Part shown: one piece after another, positions 7,522 to 14,993 of the stretch
Numbering within the stretch: position 1 is the first letter of the stretch
Layout: the number at the start of each line of letters is the position of its first letter
Origin: DATEFF01 sp964586395
Lineage (GTDB): Bacteria; Patescibacteriota; Saccharimonadia; Saccharimonadales; EFPC-124
DNA: 64,000 nt
Assembly: GCA_964586395.1 (NCBI GenBank)
Contig: CAZPGP010000001.1
Location: 1 to 64,000 of the forward strand
Direction: 5' to 3'
Program-made: the position numbers and the translations under genes
The notes under the pieces: generated by a model
The model's input: only the letters and a program-made list of their open reading frames with translations
Database searches by the model: none
What the model was told of the DNA's origin: nothing

Positions 7522-7523
7522 AG

Positions 7524-8636
7524 TTACTCCCAGCGGAAGACGCGGAAAGCGATCACGTAAATGATAATGCTCCACACGCCGATCATTCCGAGCTGCGGCA
7601 GGATGTCTACAAAATGTTTGCCCTCGGTCGCAAGCAGTCGGATACCATCAATCACCGGCGTCAGCGGCAGAAATGCCGAAACGTTCTGCAACCACTCAGG
7701 CATCAGGAATCGTGGGAAGAATGTGCCAGACAGGAACATCATCGGAAAGACGACGATGTTGCTCAGTGGTGCGGCTTGGCGTTCGTTCTTTGCCCAACCA
7801 CCCAGCGCAAGGCCGATACCTAGGATCATCATAATACCGATAACCAAGAAGATCGCGATCTCTATAGGATTTCCCACCACTTTCAGATGGAAGATGCTGA
7901 TAGCAACCGTGAACAACACCGCCATGGCGAACAGACCGATGACTGCCTGACTCATCATGGTCGACAGGAAATACTGCCAGACGCGAATTGGTGTCGTGTG
8001 GAAGCGGCGCAAGATGCCTTGCTTCTTCAGCTCAGGGAAGATGTTGATCGGACCAAAGATACCCATACCGATGATCGAAAAGCCAAGCAGCCCAGTGAAC
8101 GTGTAGTCAAACGCGCTCAGGCTTTGGTCGTTCGTCTGCTGCGAAGTGACCGTAAATGGCTCCTTGGTATCGACGAGCTTGGCATTGATAGCCTTGAACT
8201 GACCCTGCAGGACGGACTGCAATGTCTGTGCGGCTTGAGCGTTGTTCTGGCTGTAAATGATCTGCGCCTGACCACTTGGGTAAGCCTCGCCATTCTTCAC
8301 TTCACCAAACTCCTTCGGCAGGACAATGGTTGCATCAATCTCGCCACGGTTCATACGTTCCTTGGCAGCGTCGATATTGTTCACTTCGGTGTTAACTTTC
8401 AGAATTTTGCCGTCGTCCAGAGATTTGGCGATGTCCTTCGAAGTTTGCGAGGTTGATTCGTTCAAAAGTGCAACCTTGAACGAAACGCCATTGCTGTTGT
8501 TGCCAAACAGGCCGCCGAATACAAACAGGAAGATCAGCGGGAATGCGACCGTGAAGAAGATCGCCGTCTTGTCGCGGAAATAGCGGCGAGTGTTAATGCG
8601 CGCAAATGTCCAAACGGTGTAAAGTTTTCGTTGCAT
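7524..8636 (-). CDS. ABC-2 type transporter permease
   Basis: A 370-aa membrane protein with the ABC-2 (daunorubicin/YhgE-like) layout: one N-terminal transmembrane helix at about residues 25-45, a large extracytoplasmic domain to about residue 175, then five C-terminal helices. It should form the membrane channel of an exporter with the ATPase encoded 2 bases upstream (start ATG 8636, ATPase stop 8639). Family members export drugs, lipids or polysaccharides; the substrate here is unknown. Confidence 0.9.
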   Translation of the reverse strand: MQRKLYTVWTFARINTRRYFRDKTAIFFTVAFPLIFLFVFGGLFGNNSNGVSFKVALLNESTSQTSKDIAKSLDDGKILKVNTEVNNIDAAKERMNRGEIDATIVLPKEFGEVKNGEAYPSGQAQIIYSQNNAQAAQTLQSVLQGQFKAINAKLVDTKEPFTVTSQQTNDQSLSAFDYTFTGLLGFSIIGMGIFGPINIFPELKKQGILRRFHTTPIRVWQYFLSTMMSQAVIGLFAMAVLFTVAISIFHLKVVGNPIEIAIFLVIGIMMILGIGLALGGWAKNERQAAPLSNIVVFPMMFLSGTFFPRFLMPEWLQNVSAFLPLTPVIDGIRLLATEGKHFVDILPQLGMIGVWSIIIYVIAFRVFRWE

Positions 8637-8638
8637 AG

Positions 8639-9400
8639 TTAAGCCCTCAGCTCCTTACCGGTCAGGTCGATAAACACATCCTCTAGGTTAGCCTGCTCGA
8701 CGTGTTGTGGCTTCTTGAAGCCCTTGCCTAGCAGATCCTTGATGAGCTTCTTAGGCGTATCAAGGGCGACAATGTTGCCACTGTCCATGACCGCCACGCG
8801 GTCACACAGCACTTCGGCTTCGTCCATGTAGTGAGTCGTTAGGATGACGCTAATGCCCTTGTCGCGCACATGTCGCACGAGGTCCCATAGATTACGGCGA
8901 GCCTGGGGGTCCAGGCCGGTTGTCGGCTCGTCCATGAAGAAAATCTTTGGGTTGTGAACCAGCGCCGCAGCGATGCTAAAGCGCTGCTTCTGGCCGCCGC
9001 TCAGCGTCTCTACGTAGCTATCAGCCTTCTCCAGAAGGTCGACGTCCTGCAGAAACTCATTCACATCGACTTTTTCGCCGTATGCCGCAGCGAAAAGTTC
9101 GATCAGCTCACGCAGCTTTGTCTTGTCCTGAAAAGCCGGACTCTGCGGCTGCACACCGATAATGCTGCGGATATCGTAAGGATTTTCGGCAACGTCAACG
9201 CCGTCTATTGTGGCCTTGCCGCCGTCGATAGGACGGAGCGCTTCTATCATTTCCAGCGTGGTTGTCTTGCCAGCGCCGTTTGGTCCGAGAATGCCAAATA
9301 TCTCACCCCGACGAACCTCAAACGAAATCCCGTTCACGACCTTCTTGTCGTCGTAGGATTTCTGTAGATTTTCTACAACTAGAATATTATCTTTTGCCAT
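8639..9400 (-). CDS. ABC transporter ATP-binding protein
   Basis: A 253-aa ATPase. Visible are Walker A GPNGAGKTT, the Q loop in GVQPQSP, the signature LSGGQKQR, Walker B FMDEPTTGLD and the switch His in LTTHYMDEAE. The short C-terminus resembles the DrrA/CcmA-like group used with ABC-2 permeases. It is the first gene of a three-gene operon (ATPase, permease, small acidic protein). Its start is preceded by AGGGGTAAT. A terminator upstream (9449-9489) separates it from the previous gene. Confidence 0.93.
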   Translation of the reverse strand: MAKDNILVVENLQKSYDDKKVVNGISFEVRRGEIFGILGPNGAGKTTTLEMIEALRPIDGGKATIDGVDVAENPYDIRSIIGVQPQSPAFQDKTKLRELIELFAAAYGEKVDVNEFLQDVDLLEKADSYVETLSGGQKQRFSIAAALVHNPKIFFMDEPTTGLDPQARRNLWDLVRHVRDKGISVILTTHYMDEAEVLCDRVAVMDSGNIVALDTPKKLIKDLLGKGFKKPQHVEQANLEDVFIDLTGKELRA

Positions 9401-9448
9401 ATTACCCCTAATCGTACCACTCCGACCACTGATACTTCAATTCAAACC

Positions 9449-9489
9449 AAAAAAAGACCGGTCCGAAAACCTTAGGTCTTGGACCGGCC
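9449..9489 (-). terminator. Intrinsic terminator of the 72-aa CPR protein gene
   Basis: On the minus strand a 9-bp stem (9481-9489 with 9456-9464) is followed by seven T residues (9449-9455). It lies 67 bases after the stop of the small gene at 9556 and before the ABC operon. Confidence 0.85.
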
Positions 9490-9555
9490 ATTTTCTCCCC
9501 TTTTTGTTTGATACTAGCTTAGCATTGCAAACGCCGGGGGCACAAGCCAAATTTA

Positions 9556-9774
9556 TTATGCTTCGGCTTTGTGGATCTTCTTCAGAGTGAGGAAGCCGTT
9601 GCGTGGGTTTTCCTGAACGCCGTAGCCTTCTGGAAGTGCTGAGACAGCGTCATCTGGGCGCTCGTCCTTAGCGAAGAAGTAAATGGTTTGCTCTTTACCA
9701 CCGCGGAGCACAACCTTCTTTGAGTGCAAGTAGTAAGTTACCCCTTTTGAATTTGTGTGAGTGTAGGCTGCCAT
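9556..9774 (-). CDS. Small conserved protein typical of Patescibacteria
   Basis: A 72-aa soluble basic protein of unknown function. Recognisable segments are GVTYYLHSKKVVLRGGKEQ, IYFFAKD and GYGVQENPRNGFLTLKK. I recall short proteins with this pattern (a tyrosine-rich strand, LRGGK, then ENPRNGFP) as widespread in CPR genomes, which supports the taxonomic call. The ATG at 9774 has AAGGAGG about 13 bases upstream, and the gene ends in its own intrinsic terminator. Monocistronic. Confidence 0.75.
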   Translation of the reverse strand: MAAYTHTNSKGVTYYLHSKKVVLRGGKEQTIYFFAKDERPDDAVSALPEGYGVQENPRNGFLTLKKIHKAEA

Positions 9775-9868
9775 GCTAGTAGTTATCCTCCTTTTAGCTG
9801 CTTACGTGATTTTACATTACGCTTGGGCGCAAACCTTTGTCAACAGGGAAGTACAGATAGGAACAAAA

Positions 9869-10507
9869 CTAGGACGCCTGATGGCGCCACCGAAGAAGCA
9901 GATAAATAACCCACATGAGGATGAGCCGAAATGCGATTATCGCGGCGATAAGCATAGCCGTTAACAGAGTAAAACCTGCGACGTCTGGACTCCATAGAGG
10001 AGCGGCAAAATTGAACCGGTAGAGGTCGGCCGAAGGCGCCTGAATGCTCGCGACTGGATCTGCCGCAGCACCACTCGCCGCGACTTTATCCGTCACACAT
10101 TGGATGTACGCCGGGAACGACGATGTCTTGCTGAACAAATCCTGACAAGCCTTATCCGCCTGCTGATACGTCACGGCACTGGCGCTACCGCCTTGGGCCG
10201 CCTTCTGAACCGCCACGTCGTAAGCTCGTTGGTAGCTGTGCTCTAGGTAGATTCCACGATCCCCCATGCCGGTGTTCATGTGCGTAGCGATGTAGCTCTG
10301 GAGGTTGTTGAGGGCGACCGGGATATCCTTGTTCTGCTCATCGGCTTGCATCACCAAATTGCGCAGCTCAATCATCCGCAGATTATTCTGACGCATAAAG
10401 AACGCCGAGGCCGCGACCAGCACAACCAAAACAGCCAATAATTGCCACGTCTTAACTTGCCGTAAAACGACTAATGTGTGATGAAGTCTGCGCTTGTTCA
10501 CTCCCAC
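9869..10507 (-). CDS. Hypothetical protein with two transmembrane helices
   Basis: A 212-aa protein of unknown function. A basic N-terminus precedes a transmembrane helix at about residues 21-38; a second lies near the C-terminus (about 180-203). The ~140 residues between are polar and helical and include two Cys (KACQDLF and YIQCVT) that could form a disulfide outside the membrane. The start is GTG at 10507 with AAGGA upstream. It is divergent from the MurC-type gene. Confidence 0.65.
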   Translation of the reverse strand: MGVNKRRLHHTLVVLRQVKTWQLLAVLVVLVAASAFFMRQNNLRMIELRNLVMQADEQNKDIPVALNNLQSYIATHMNTGMGDRGIYLEHSYQRAYDVAVQKAAQGGSASAVTYQQADKACQDLFSKTSSFPAYIQCVTDKVAASGAAADPVASIQAPSADLYRFNFAAPLWSPDVAGFTLLTAMLIAAIIAFRLILMWVIYLLLRWRHQAS

Positions 10508-10628
10508 CTACTTTCCTTATGTCCTATTGTAGCAGCTTGACGCCTCACCAGTCGGATAGTCTACAGGCCCGCAGAGGCGGGTTGTAACTGCAACACTTGA
10601 ACTTATTGATGATATACTGACCAGTGAT

Positions 10629-11906
10629 ATGCGCATTTATTTTGCTGGTATTGGAGGCGTTGGCATTGGTCCGCTTGCAGCAATTGCCCGTGAGGCAGGC
10701 TACAGCGTGGCCGGCTACGATCAGGCCGTTAGCCCAATGACCGAGGAGCTGGCCGCTAAGGGCGTCTCGGTTAGCATTGGCCCTGGTCTTCCTGAAATCA
10801 CCGCCGCCCACAAAGCCCGGCCCATCGACTGGCTCATCGCAACCGCTGCGATACCGGCCGACCACCCAGTCTTGCAATTTGCCCGCGACAACCACATTCG
10901 CATCAGCAAGCGCGACGAACTTATCAACCAACTCGTGAAGGACAAGCGCCAACGGCTCATCGCCGTCTCTGGTACGCACGGCAAAACAACCACGACCGCC
11001 ATGGTCACTTGGCTGTTCGATCAGTTCGATATTCCGGAAAGCCACTCTATCGGAACGCGTGTGAGCTTCGCACCGAGCGGCAGCTTTAGCGATGAAGGCC
11101 AATGCTTTATCTACGAAGCCGACGAATACGACCGCAACATGCTGCAGTTCCGCCCAGAGATTTCGCTCCTCACTTCGCTGGACTACGATCATCCGGACGT
11201 CTACAAAACCGTCGACGATTACAAGGAAGCTTTCCGCCGGTTCATCTCCCAAAGCAAGCGCGTTTACGCCTGGCAACGCGACCTAGATTACATTGATGTT
11301 AAGTCGACCGAGAAAGTCAGTGCCATCGACGATCTGTTAAGCCAGGAGGAAACCGTTAAGCTACCCGGCGCGCACAACCGCCGCAATGCGCTCCTAGCGT
11401 GCGCGGTCTTTGACGCATTGTTTCCTGAACTAGGGTTCGAGCAAATTATCGCCGCCATTAATCGCTTCCCAGGCACGCAGCGTCGCTTCGAGCGCTTAGC
11501 CGAAAATCTTTACAGCGACTACGGTCATCACCCTGCCGAGATTAGCGCGACACTGCAAATGGCAAACGAAGTCAGCAAGCACGTCGTCCTCGTCTATCAA
11601 CCACATCAAAACATCCGACAGCACGAACTGGCGAGTGAATATCAAGATAGTTTCAAGGGCGCGCGTCACGTCTACTGGCTGCCAACGTATTTGTCGCGCG
11701 AAGATCCACAGCTGCCCATTCTCACACCGAAACAGCTCATCGCCAAACTCGACGACCCGCAGATCGCCGAGCCGGCCGAGATGAACGACGAACTAATCGC
11801 CGCCATTCATAATGAAATTGCGCATGGCGCGCTTGTACTGATCATGGGCGCTGGCGATGTCGACAAGTGGGCCCGCGAGCACCTGGGTGAAATCGTAGAT
11901 AGATAA
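10629..11906 (+). CDS. murC: UDP-N-acetylmuramate--L-alanine ligase (MurC-type Mur ligase)
   Basis: A 425-aa cytoplasmic Mur ligase, which adds L-alanine to UDP-MurNAc in peptidoglycan precursor synthesis. The N-terminal Rossmann motif GIGGVG is at residues 7-12, the ATP loop SGTHGKTTTT near residue 117, and the MurC-like YGHHPAEISATL near residue 298. Length is slightly below the usual 450-490. An Mpl-like recycling ligase is possible because this family shares motifs. A TATACT -10 box ends 10 bases before the ATG and no Shine-Dalgarno is obvious. The gene stands alone rather than in a dcw cluster. Confidence 0.82.
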   Translation: MRIYFAGIGGVGIGPLAAIAREAGYSVAGYDQAVSPMTEELAAKGVSVSIGPGLPEITAAHKARPIDWLIATAAIPADHPVLQFARDNHIRISKRDELINQLVKDKRQRLIAVSGTHGKTTTTAMVTWLFDQFDIPESHSIGTRVSFAPSGSFSDEGQCFIYEADEYDRNMLQFRPEISLLTSLDYDHPDVYKTVDDYKEAFRRFISQSKRVYAWQRDLDYIDVKSTEKVSAIDDLLSQEETVKLPGAHNRRNALLACAVFDALFPELGFEQIIAAINRFPGTQRRFERLAENLYSDYGHHPAEISATLQMANEVSKHVVLVYQPHQNIRQHELASEYQDSFKGARHVYWLPTYLSREDPQLPILTPKQLIAKLDDPQIAEPAEMNDELIAAIHNEIAHGALVLIMGAGDVDKWAREHLGEIVDR

Positions 11907-12020
11907 GTTCTGAAAAGCAGCCAGGCTCTCCTCAACTTGCCAGAGCATACGACACCGTCAAGTCACGAGTTTGTAAAGATCTGATTCCGCAACAGATCAA
12001 GCTCTGCTATACTACCTCTT

Positions 12021-12854
12021 ATGTGGAATACGATTATTACTTGGTTTCAGCAGAACTCTATCCCTATTATTTTGATCCTGCTTGCGACCTATGTGGTTGC
12101 GCAATTTGGCGCGAAGCTACTAAAGGTCATCATCCGCCGCACCGTTGGCCGCATCAAAACCGACGTAAGCGATGACGACGTCAAGAAGCGTCAGGACACG
12201 CTCATCAGCATGTTCAGCACCATGGTCAAGGTATTGGTATGGCTGACAGGCGGCTTCACTATTCTTCGAAACTACTTTGGCATCGACCTCACGCCGCTGA
12301 TTGCTGGCGCGAGCGTTTTGGGCGTTGCGCTAGGTTTTGGCGCGCAGTCCATCATAAAGGACTTGCTGACTGGCCTCTTTATCATCATCGAAAACCAATA
12401 CCGCGTTGGTGATGTCGTAGATATCGACGGTGCGGCCGGTACGGTCGAGCAGATTACCATCCGGTCCACTATTATCCGCGACAACGAAGGCAATGTTCAC
12501 TACCTGCCAAACGGCACCGTGACGCACGTCGTCAACAAAACCATGGGCTATTCCAAGGTTAACTTTGCGATTGCCGTCGAAGCTGACACGAGCGTCGATA
12601 CACTCTCTGAAGTCATCAACCAGGTTGGAGAGAAGCTTGCTGGCGAGGCTAAATGGAAGAGCAAAGTCCTTGAACCACCTCACTTCCTGAATATCAGCAA
12701 CTTTACCGACAAGACCATCGAGGCGCGCATCATCGGCAAGACTCAACCATCACAGCAGTGGGCCGTCACCGGCGAGCTGCGCAAGCGCCTACAGTCTGCG
12801 CTAGCCAAGCACAACATCAAGGTTGCGGACGCGGATAGCGGTAGTAAGAAGTAG
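12021..12854 (+). CDS. mscS: Small-conductance mechanosensitive channel (MscS family)
   Basis: A 277-aa inner-membrane channel that opens under membrane tension to release solutes in osmotic downshock. Transmembrane helices are at about residues 13-32, 65-85 and 92-115; the last is the Gly/Ala-rich pore helix (GASVLGVALGFGAQSIIKDLLTG), the MscS hallmark, followed by the beta domain (YRVGDVVDIDGAAGTVEQITIRSTIIR). An extended -10 (TG-C-TATACT, 12005-12013) ends exactly 7 bases before the ATG, so the mRNA is probably leaderless. Its stop codon lies at the first bases of structured repeat copy B. Confidence 0.93.
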   Translation: MWNTIITWFQQNSIPIILILLATYVVAQFGAKLLKVIIRRTVGRIKTDVSDDDVKKRQDTLISMFSTMVKVLVWLTGGFTILRNYFGIDLTPLIAGASVLGVALGFGAQSIIKDLLTGLFIIIENQYRVGDVVDIDGAAGTVEQITIRSTIIRDNEGNVHYLPNGTVTHVVNKTMGYSKVNFAIAVEADTSVDTLSEVINQVGEKLAGEAKWKSKVLEPPHFLNISNFTDKTIEARIIGKTQPSQQWAVTGELRKRLQSALAKHNIKVADADSGSKK

Positions 12855-12904
12855 CCCTCGCCGCAAACAGCGGCTCAGTCTGCGGGGAACGCAGATGTTG
12901 TTCG
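12854..12904 (+). repeat. Structured repeat copy B
   Basis: This 51-bp block is the reverse complement of 115-165 with a single difference, located in a hairpin loop. It begins at the last base of the mscS stop codon. In both copies the block has the same orientation relative to the gene that ends before it. A further weak hairpin (GAAAGGG with CTCTTTC) follows at about 12907-12931. The long outer stem seen around copy A is absent here. Confidence 0.75.
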
Positions 12905-12932
12905 GTGAAAGGGTGGAGCCTCAGCCCTCTTT

Positions 12933-13325
12933 CTACTCCGTCGACGAGTTCCCGCCCGTCTGTGACTTCAGTTGAATGTCGTTGTCATCCAATGCGCCTT
13001 CCTCAAAGCTGCCGTATCCGGCCAGCTCTTTCGCGCGGTCATCATATTCCCTCAAGAAATCCTCGATTGTTTCGTGAGTAATCGGGCTCGTTGTGTCGTA
13101 GGTCTTTTGTGTGTCGCTCGTGCGGACTTCACTGCGCTCTCGCTCGTAGCCTGGACGGCTAAGGTCGAGCTTGGACGAGCCATCCAGCGTGTACCAAGAA
13201 ACACTCACGACCGTTAATGCCAACGAAGCCAGAATGGCGCCAGTCAGAGCCAAAGGCAGCTTAGGACCACGTATGATCTTATGGACAAAACGCTTCATGC
13301 GAGCAACGGGTGGCGTAAATGACAT
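12933..13325 (-). CDS. Hypothetical single-pass membrane protein
   Basis: A 130-aa protein of unknown function. A basic N-terminus precedes one transmembrane helix at about residues 26-46 (LALTGAILASLALTVVSVSW); the rest is acidic and polar and probably lies outside. Its ATG overlaps the stop of the upstream gene (TAATG), so translation is coupled. It converges on mscS across repeat copy B. Confidence 0.6.
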   Translation of the reverse strand: MSFTPPVARMKRFVHKIIRGPKLPLALTGAILASLALTVVSVSWYTLDGSSKLDLSRPGYERERSEVRTSDTQKTYDTTSPITHETIEDFLREYDDRAKELAGYGSFEEGALDDNDIQLKSQTGGNSSTE

Positions 13326-13852
13326 TATTTGAGCCCCTCCTCGTACTTCACAATGGCCTCGCGGTACTTAGTCACCAAACCTTCGATCTTGCTAACCTGT
13401 GCGCCGACCGTATTGCGGTCCTCGCGTGATTTTACGATGACGGCATAGTACTCGCTGGGCTTGTCTTTGCAGTTGATCTTCAGAGCGTTGGCGATGTCAG
13501 TGTCGTAGCGGTCATAGCTGCTACGAAAGGCGTTAACCGCGTCCTGGAGCTCGGTGGTGTACTGGATAAGATCAGGGGAGCTGATCTTGTTGTAGGCAAA
13601 GCGGCTATTAAATGCCGAAAGCTGACGCAGCATTTGATCGTACGCGCGGCCACGGTTGATACGCGATACAGCATCACGTTTCTCGATCTGCTGCAAGGCG
13701 AATTGGGAGTTAGAGCAACGGGCACGAATCGTGTCGAGCATTTCCTCGGACAATGGATCTGACTGCGCAACCACAGCACCAGCCGCGCTAAAGACCAACA
13801 TAAATACAGCCACAAAGCCAAGGGTAATTCTGCGTAGAGTTCGGTCAATCAT
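13325..13852 (-). CDS. Hypothetical secreted helical protein
   Basis: A 175-aa protein with an N-terminal signal peptide (basic start, hydrophobic core at about residues 9-25, then VVAQS). The mature part is mostly helical with two Cys (ARCSNS and INCKDK) that could pair. No known domain is recognised. It is the first gene of a two-gene operon with the membrane protein at 12933-13325, and the two may act together at the cell surface. Confidence 0.6.
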   Translation of the reverse strand: MIDRTLRRITLGFVAVFMLVFSAAGAVVAQSDPLSEEMLDTIRARCSNSQFALQQIEKRDAVSRINRGRAYDQMLRQLSAFNSRFAYNKISSPDLIQYTTELQDAVNAFRSSYDRYDTDIANALKINCKDKPSEYYAVIVKSREDRNTVGAQVSKIEGLVTKYREAIVKYEEGLK

Positions 13853-13862
13853 CTGTGACCAA

Positions 13863-14687
13863 TTATGGCAGCTTGAGGCTCCCTGTCAATCTGATAAGAC
13901 CAGCTTCTTGCTCTATCAAACCTTCACGGTGCAGGTCGTCGATAACCGACTGCGTACGCTCGTCCGCTAGTAGATCTACCAGCTCAAAGACGCTTCGGGC
14001 GCCGCTGGTCAATTCCCGCAGCACGCGGCCACGAACTTGCCTACGACTGCCTTCAAATTTGCTCTGCCTGGCATAATGTTTTGACTGCGAGATCTTGCCG
14101 CCCGCCGTCTGCTTGAGATGCGTACCGTAGTCCATCAACGCCCAGTACCATTCGCGCGGATGTTCCACGTCGCACACCTGCTGTAAGATCGGCAAAAGCT
14201 CTCGGTCATCCACATCGCTCCTATCGGCAAAGAAATGATGGAACAGAACCGTTCGAATATTCGTCTCGATAAACACAACTGGCTGGTTGAATGCATATGC
14301 CAAAATCGCACCAGCCGTGTTTGGCCCAATACCGGGCAAGCTCACTAACGCCTCGCGACTCTCGGGGAGTTTCCCACCAAAATCACTCACTACCTTTTGC
14401 GCTGCTGCGTGCAGGAACTTTGCGCGGCGGTTATAGCCCAGCCCGCTCCACGTGCTCAATACATCAGCTAAAGGTGCGTCTGCTAAGTCTTGAATCGACG
14501 TGAATCGAGCCATAAATTCCTGATACTTTGGCAACACTCGACTCACCTGGGTCTGCTGCAGCATCAGCTCAGACACAAGCACGTGATACGGCGACGGGTC
14601 ATCGCGCCAAGGCATGTCGCGTCGGTGCGTGCGGAAATAATCCCACACAACCTCGCGGAAGTCGGTGATCAACTCATCGCTTGGCAC
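13863..14687 (-). CDS. MutY-like A/G-specific adenine glycosylase without the iron-sulfur cluster
   Basis: A 274-aa HhH-GPD glycosylase. MutY features are clear: PWR near residue 26, SELMLQQTQV with the catalytic Glu near residue 40, and the HhH loop LPGIGPNTAGAILA near residue 118. Two departures stand out. The four cysteines that bind 4Fe-4S in MutY after the ALMDYG helix are missing, and the second catalytic residue, usually Asp in an LDGNV-like motif, is Glu in VFIETNIRTV. The NUDIX-like C-terminal domain is replaced by a short winged-helix-like tail. It probably still removes A opposite 8-oxoG. The start is GTG directly after the stop of the pterin dehydratase-like gene. Confidence 0.82.
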   Translation of the reverse strand: MPSDELITDFREVVWDYFRTHRRDMPWRDDPSPYHVLVSELMLQQTQVSRVLPKYQEFMARFTSIQDLADAPLADVLSTWSGLGYNRRAKFLHAAAQKVVSDFGGKLPESREALVSLPGIGPNTAGAILAYAFNQPVVFIETNIRTVLFHHFFADRSDVDDRELLPILQQVCDVEHPREWYWALMDYGTHLKQTAGGKISQSKHYARQSKFEGSRRQVRGRVLRELTSGARSVFELVDLLADERTQSVIDDLHREGLIEQEAGLIRLTGSLKLP

Positions 14688-14978
14688 TTACAACTCTTCG
14701 TTGAGCGCTTTCGCCAGGTCGAGGTCAGCTTGGGTCACGCCGCCAGCGTCAGTATCGATCACCGTTACCACAACCTCTTCGCTGCGGAGTGTAACTTCAG
14801 GATAATGCGTCAGCCGCTCAGCCACACCGCCAATTCGCTCTACCAGGGCGAGGCCCTCGGCAAAACCTTTGGTCTCAAACACTCGTATCAGGCCCTCGCC
14901 CGGAATGTTTGACCATGCGACATTTAGTTTCTCAACTGCAGCTTCAATTTGTTCGTCAGGTAAGATTTGGTCGTTCAT
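14688..14978 (-). CDS. Pterin-4a-carbinolamine dehydratase-like protein
   Basis: A 96-aa protein of the PCD/DCoH fold, which dehydrates 4a-hydroxytetrahydropterin in pterin recycling. The conserved C-terminal half is visible: VAERLTHYPEV, then VVVTVIDTDAGGVTQADLDLA. The usual HHP active-site string reads THYP here, so one catalytic His may be lost. No pterin-dependent hydroxylase is in the window, so the role is open. The start at 14978 is chosen because TG-G-TACACT ends exactly 6 bases upstream (leaderless). The MutY-like gene follows without a gap. Confidence 0.8.
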   Translation of the reverse strand: MNDQILPDEQIEAAVEKLNVAWSNIPGEGLIRVFETKGFAEGLALVERIGGVAERLTHYPEVTLRSEEVVVTVIDTDAGGVTQADLDLAKALNEEL

Positions 14979-14993
14979 ATCCACAGTGTACCA

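Noticed and set aside
10545..11276. 243-codon open frame opposite the MurC-type gene
   Set aside because: The opposite strand encodes clear Mur ligase motifs across the whole region.
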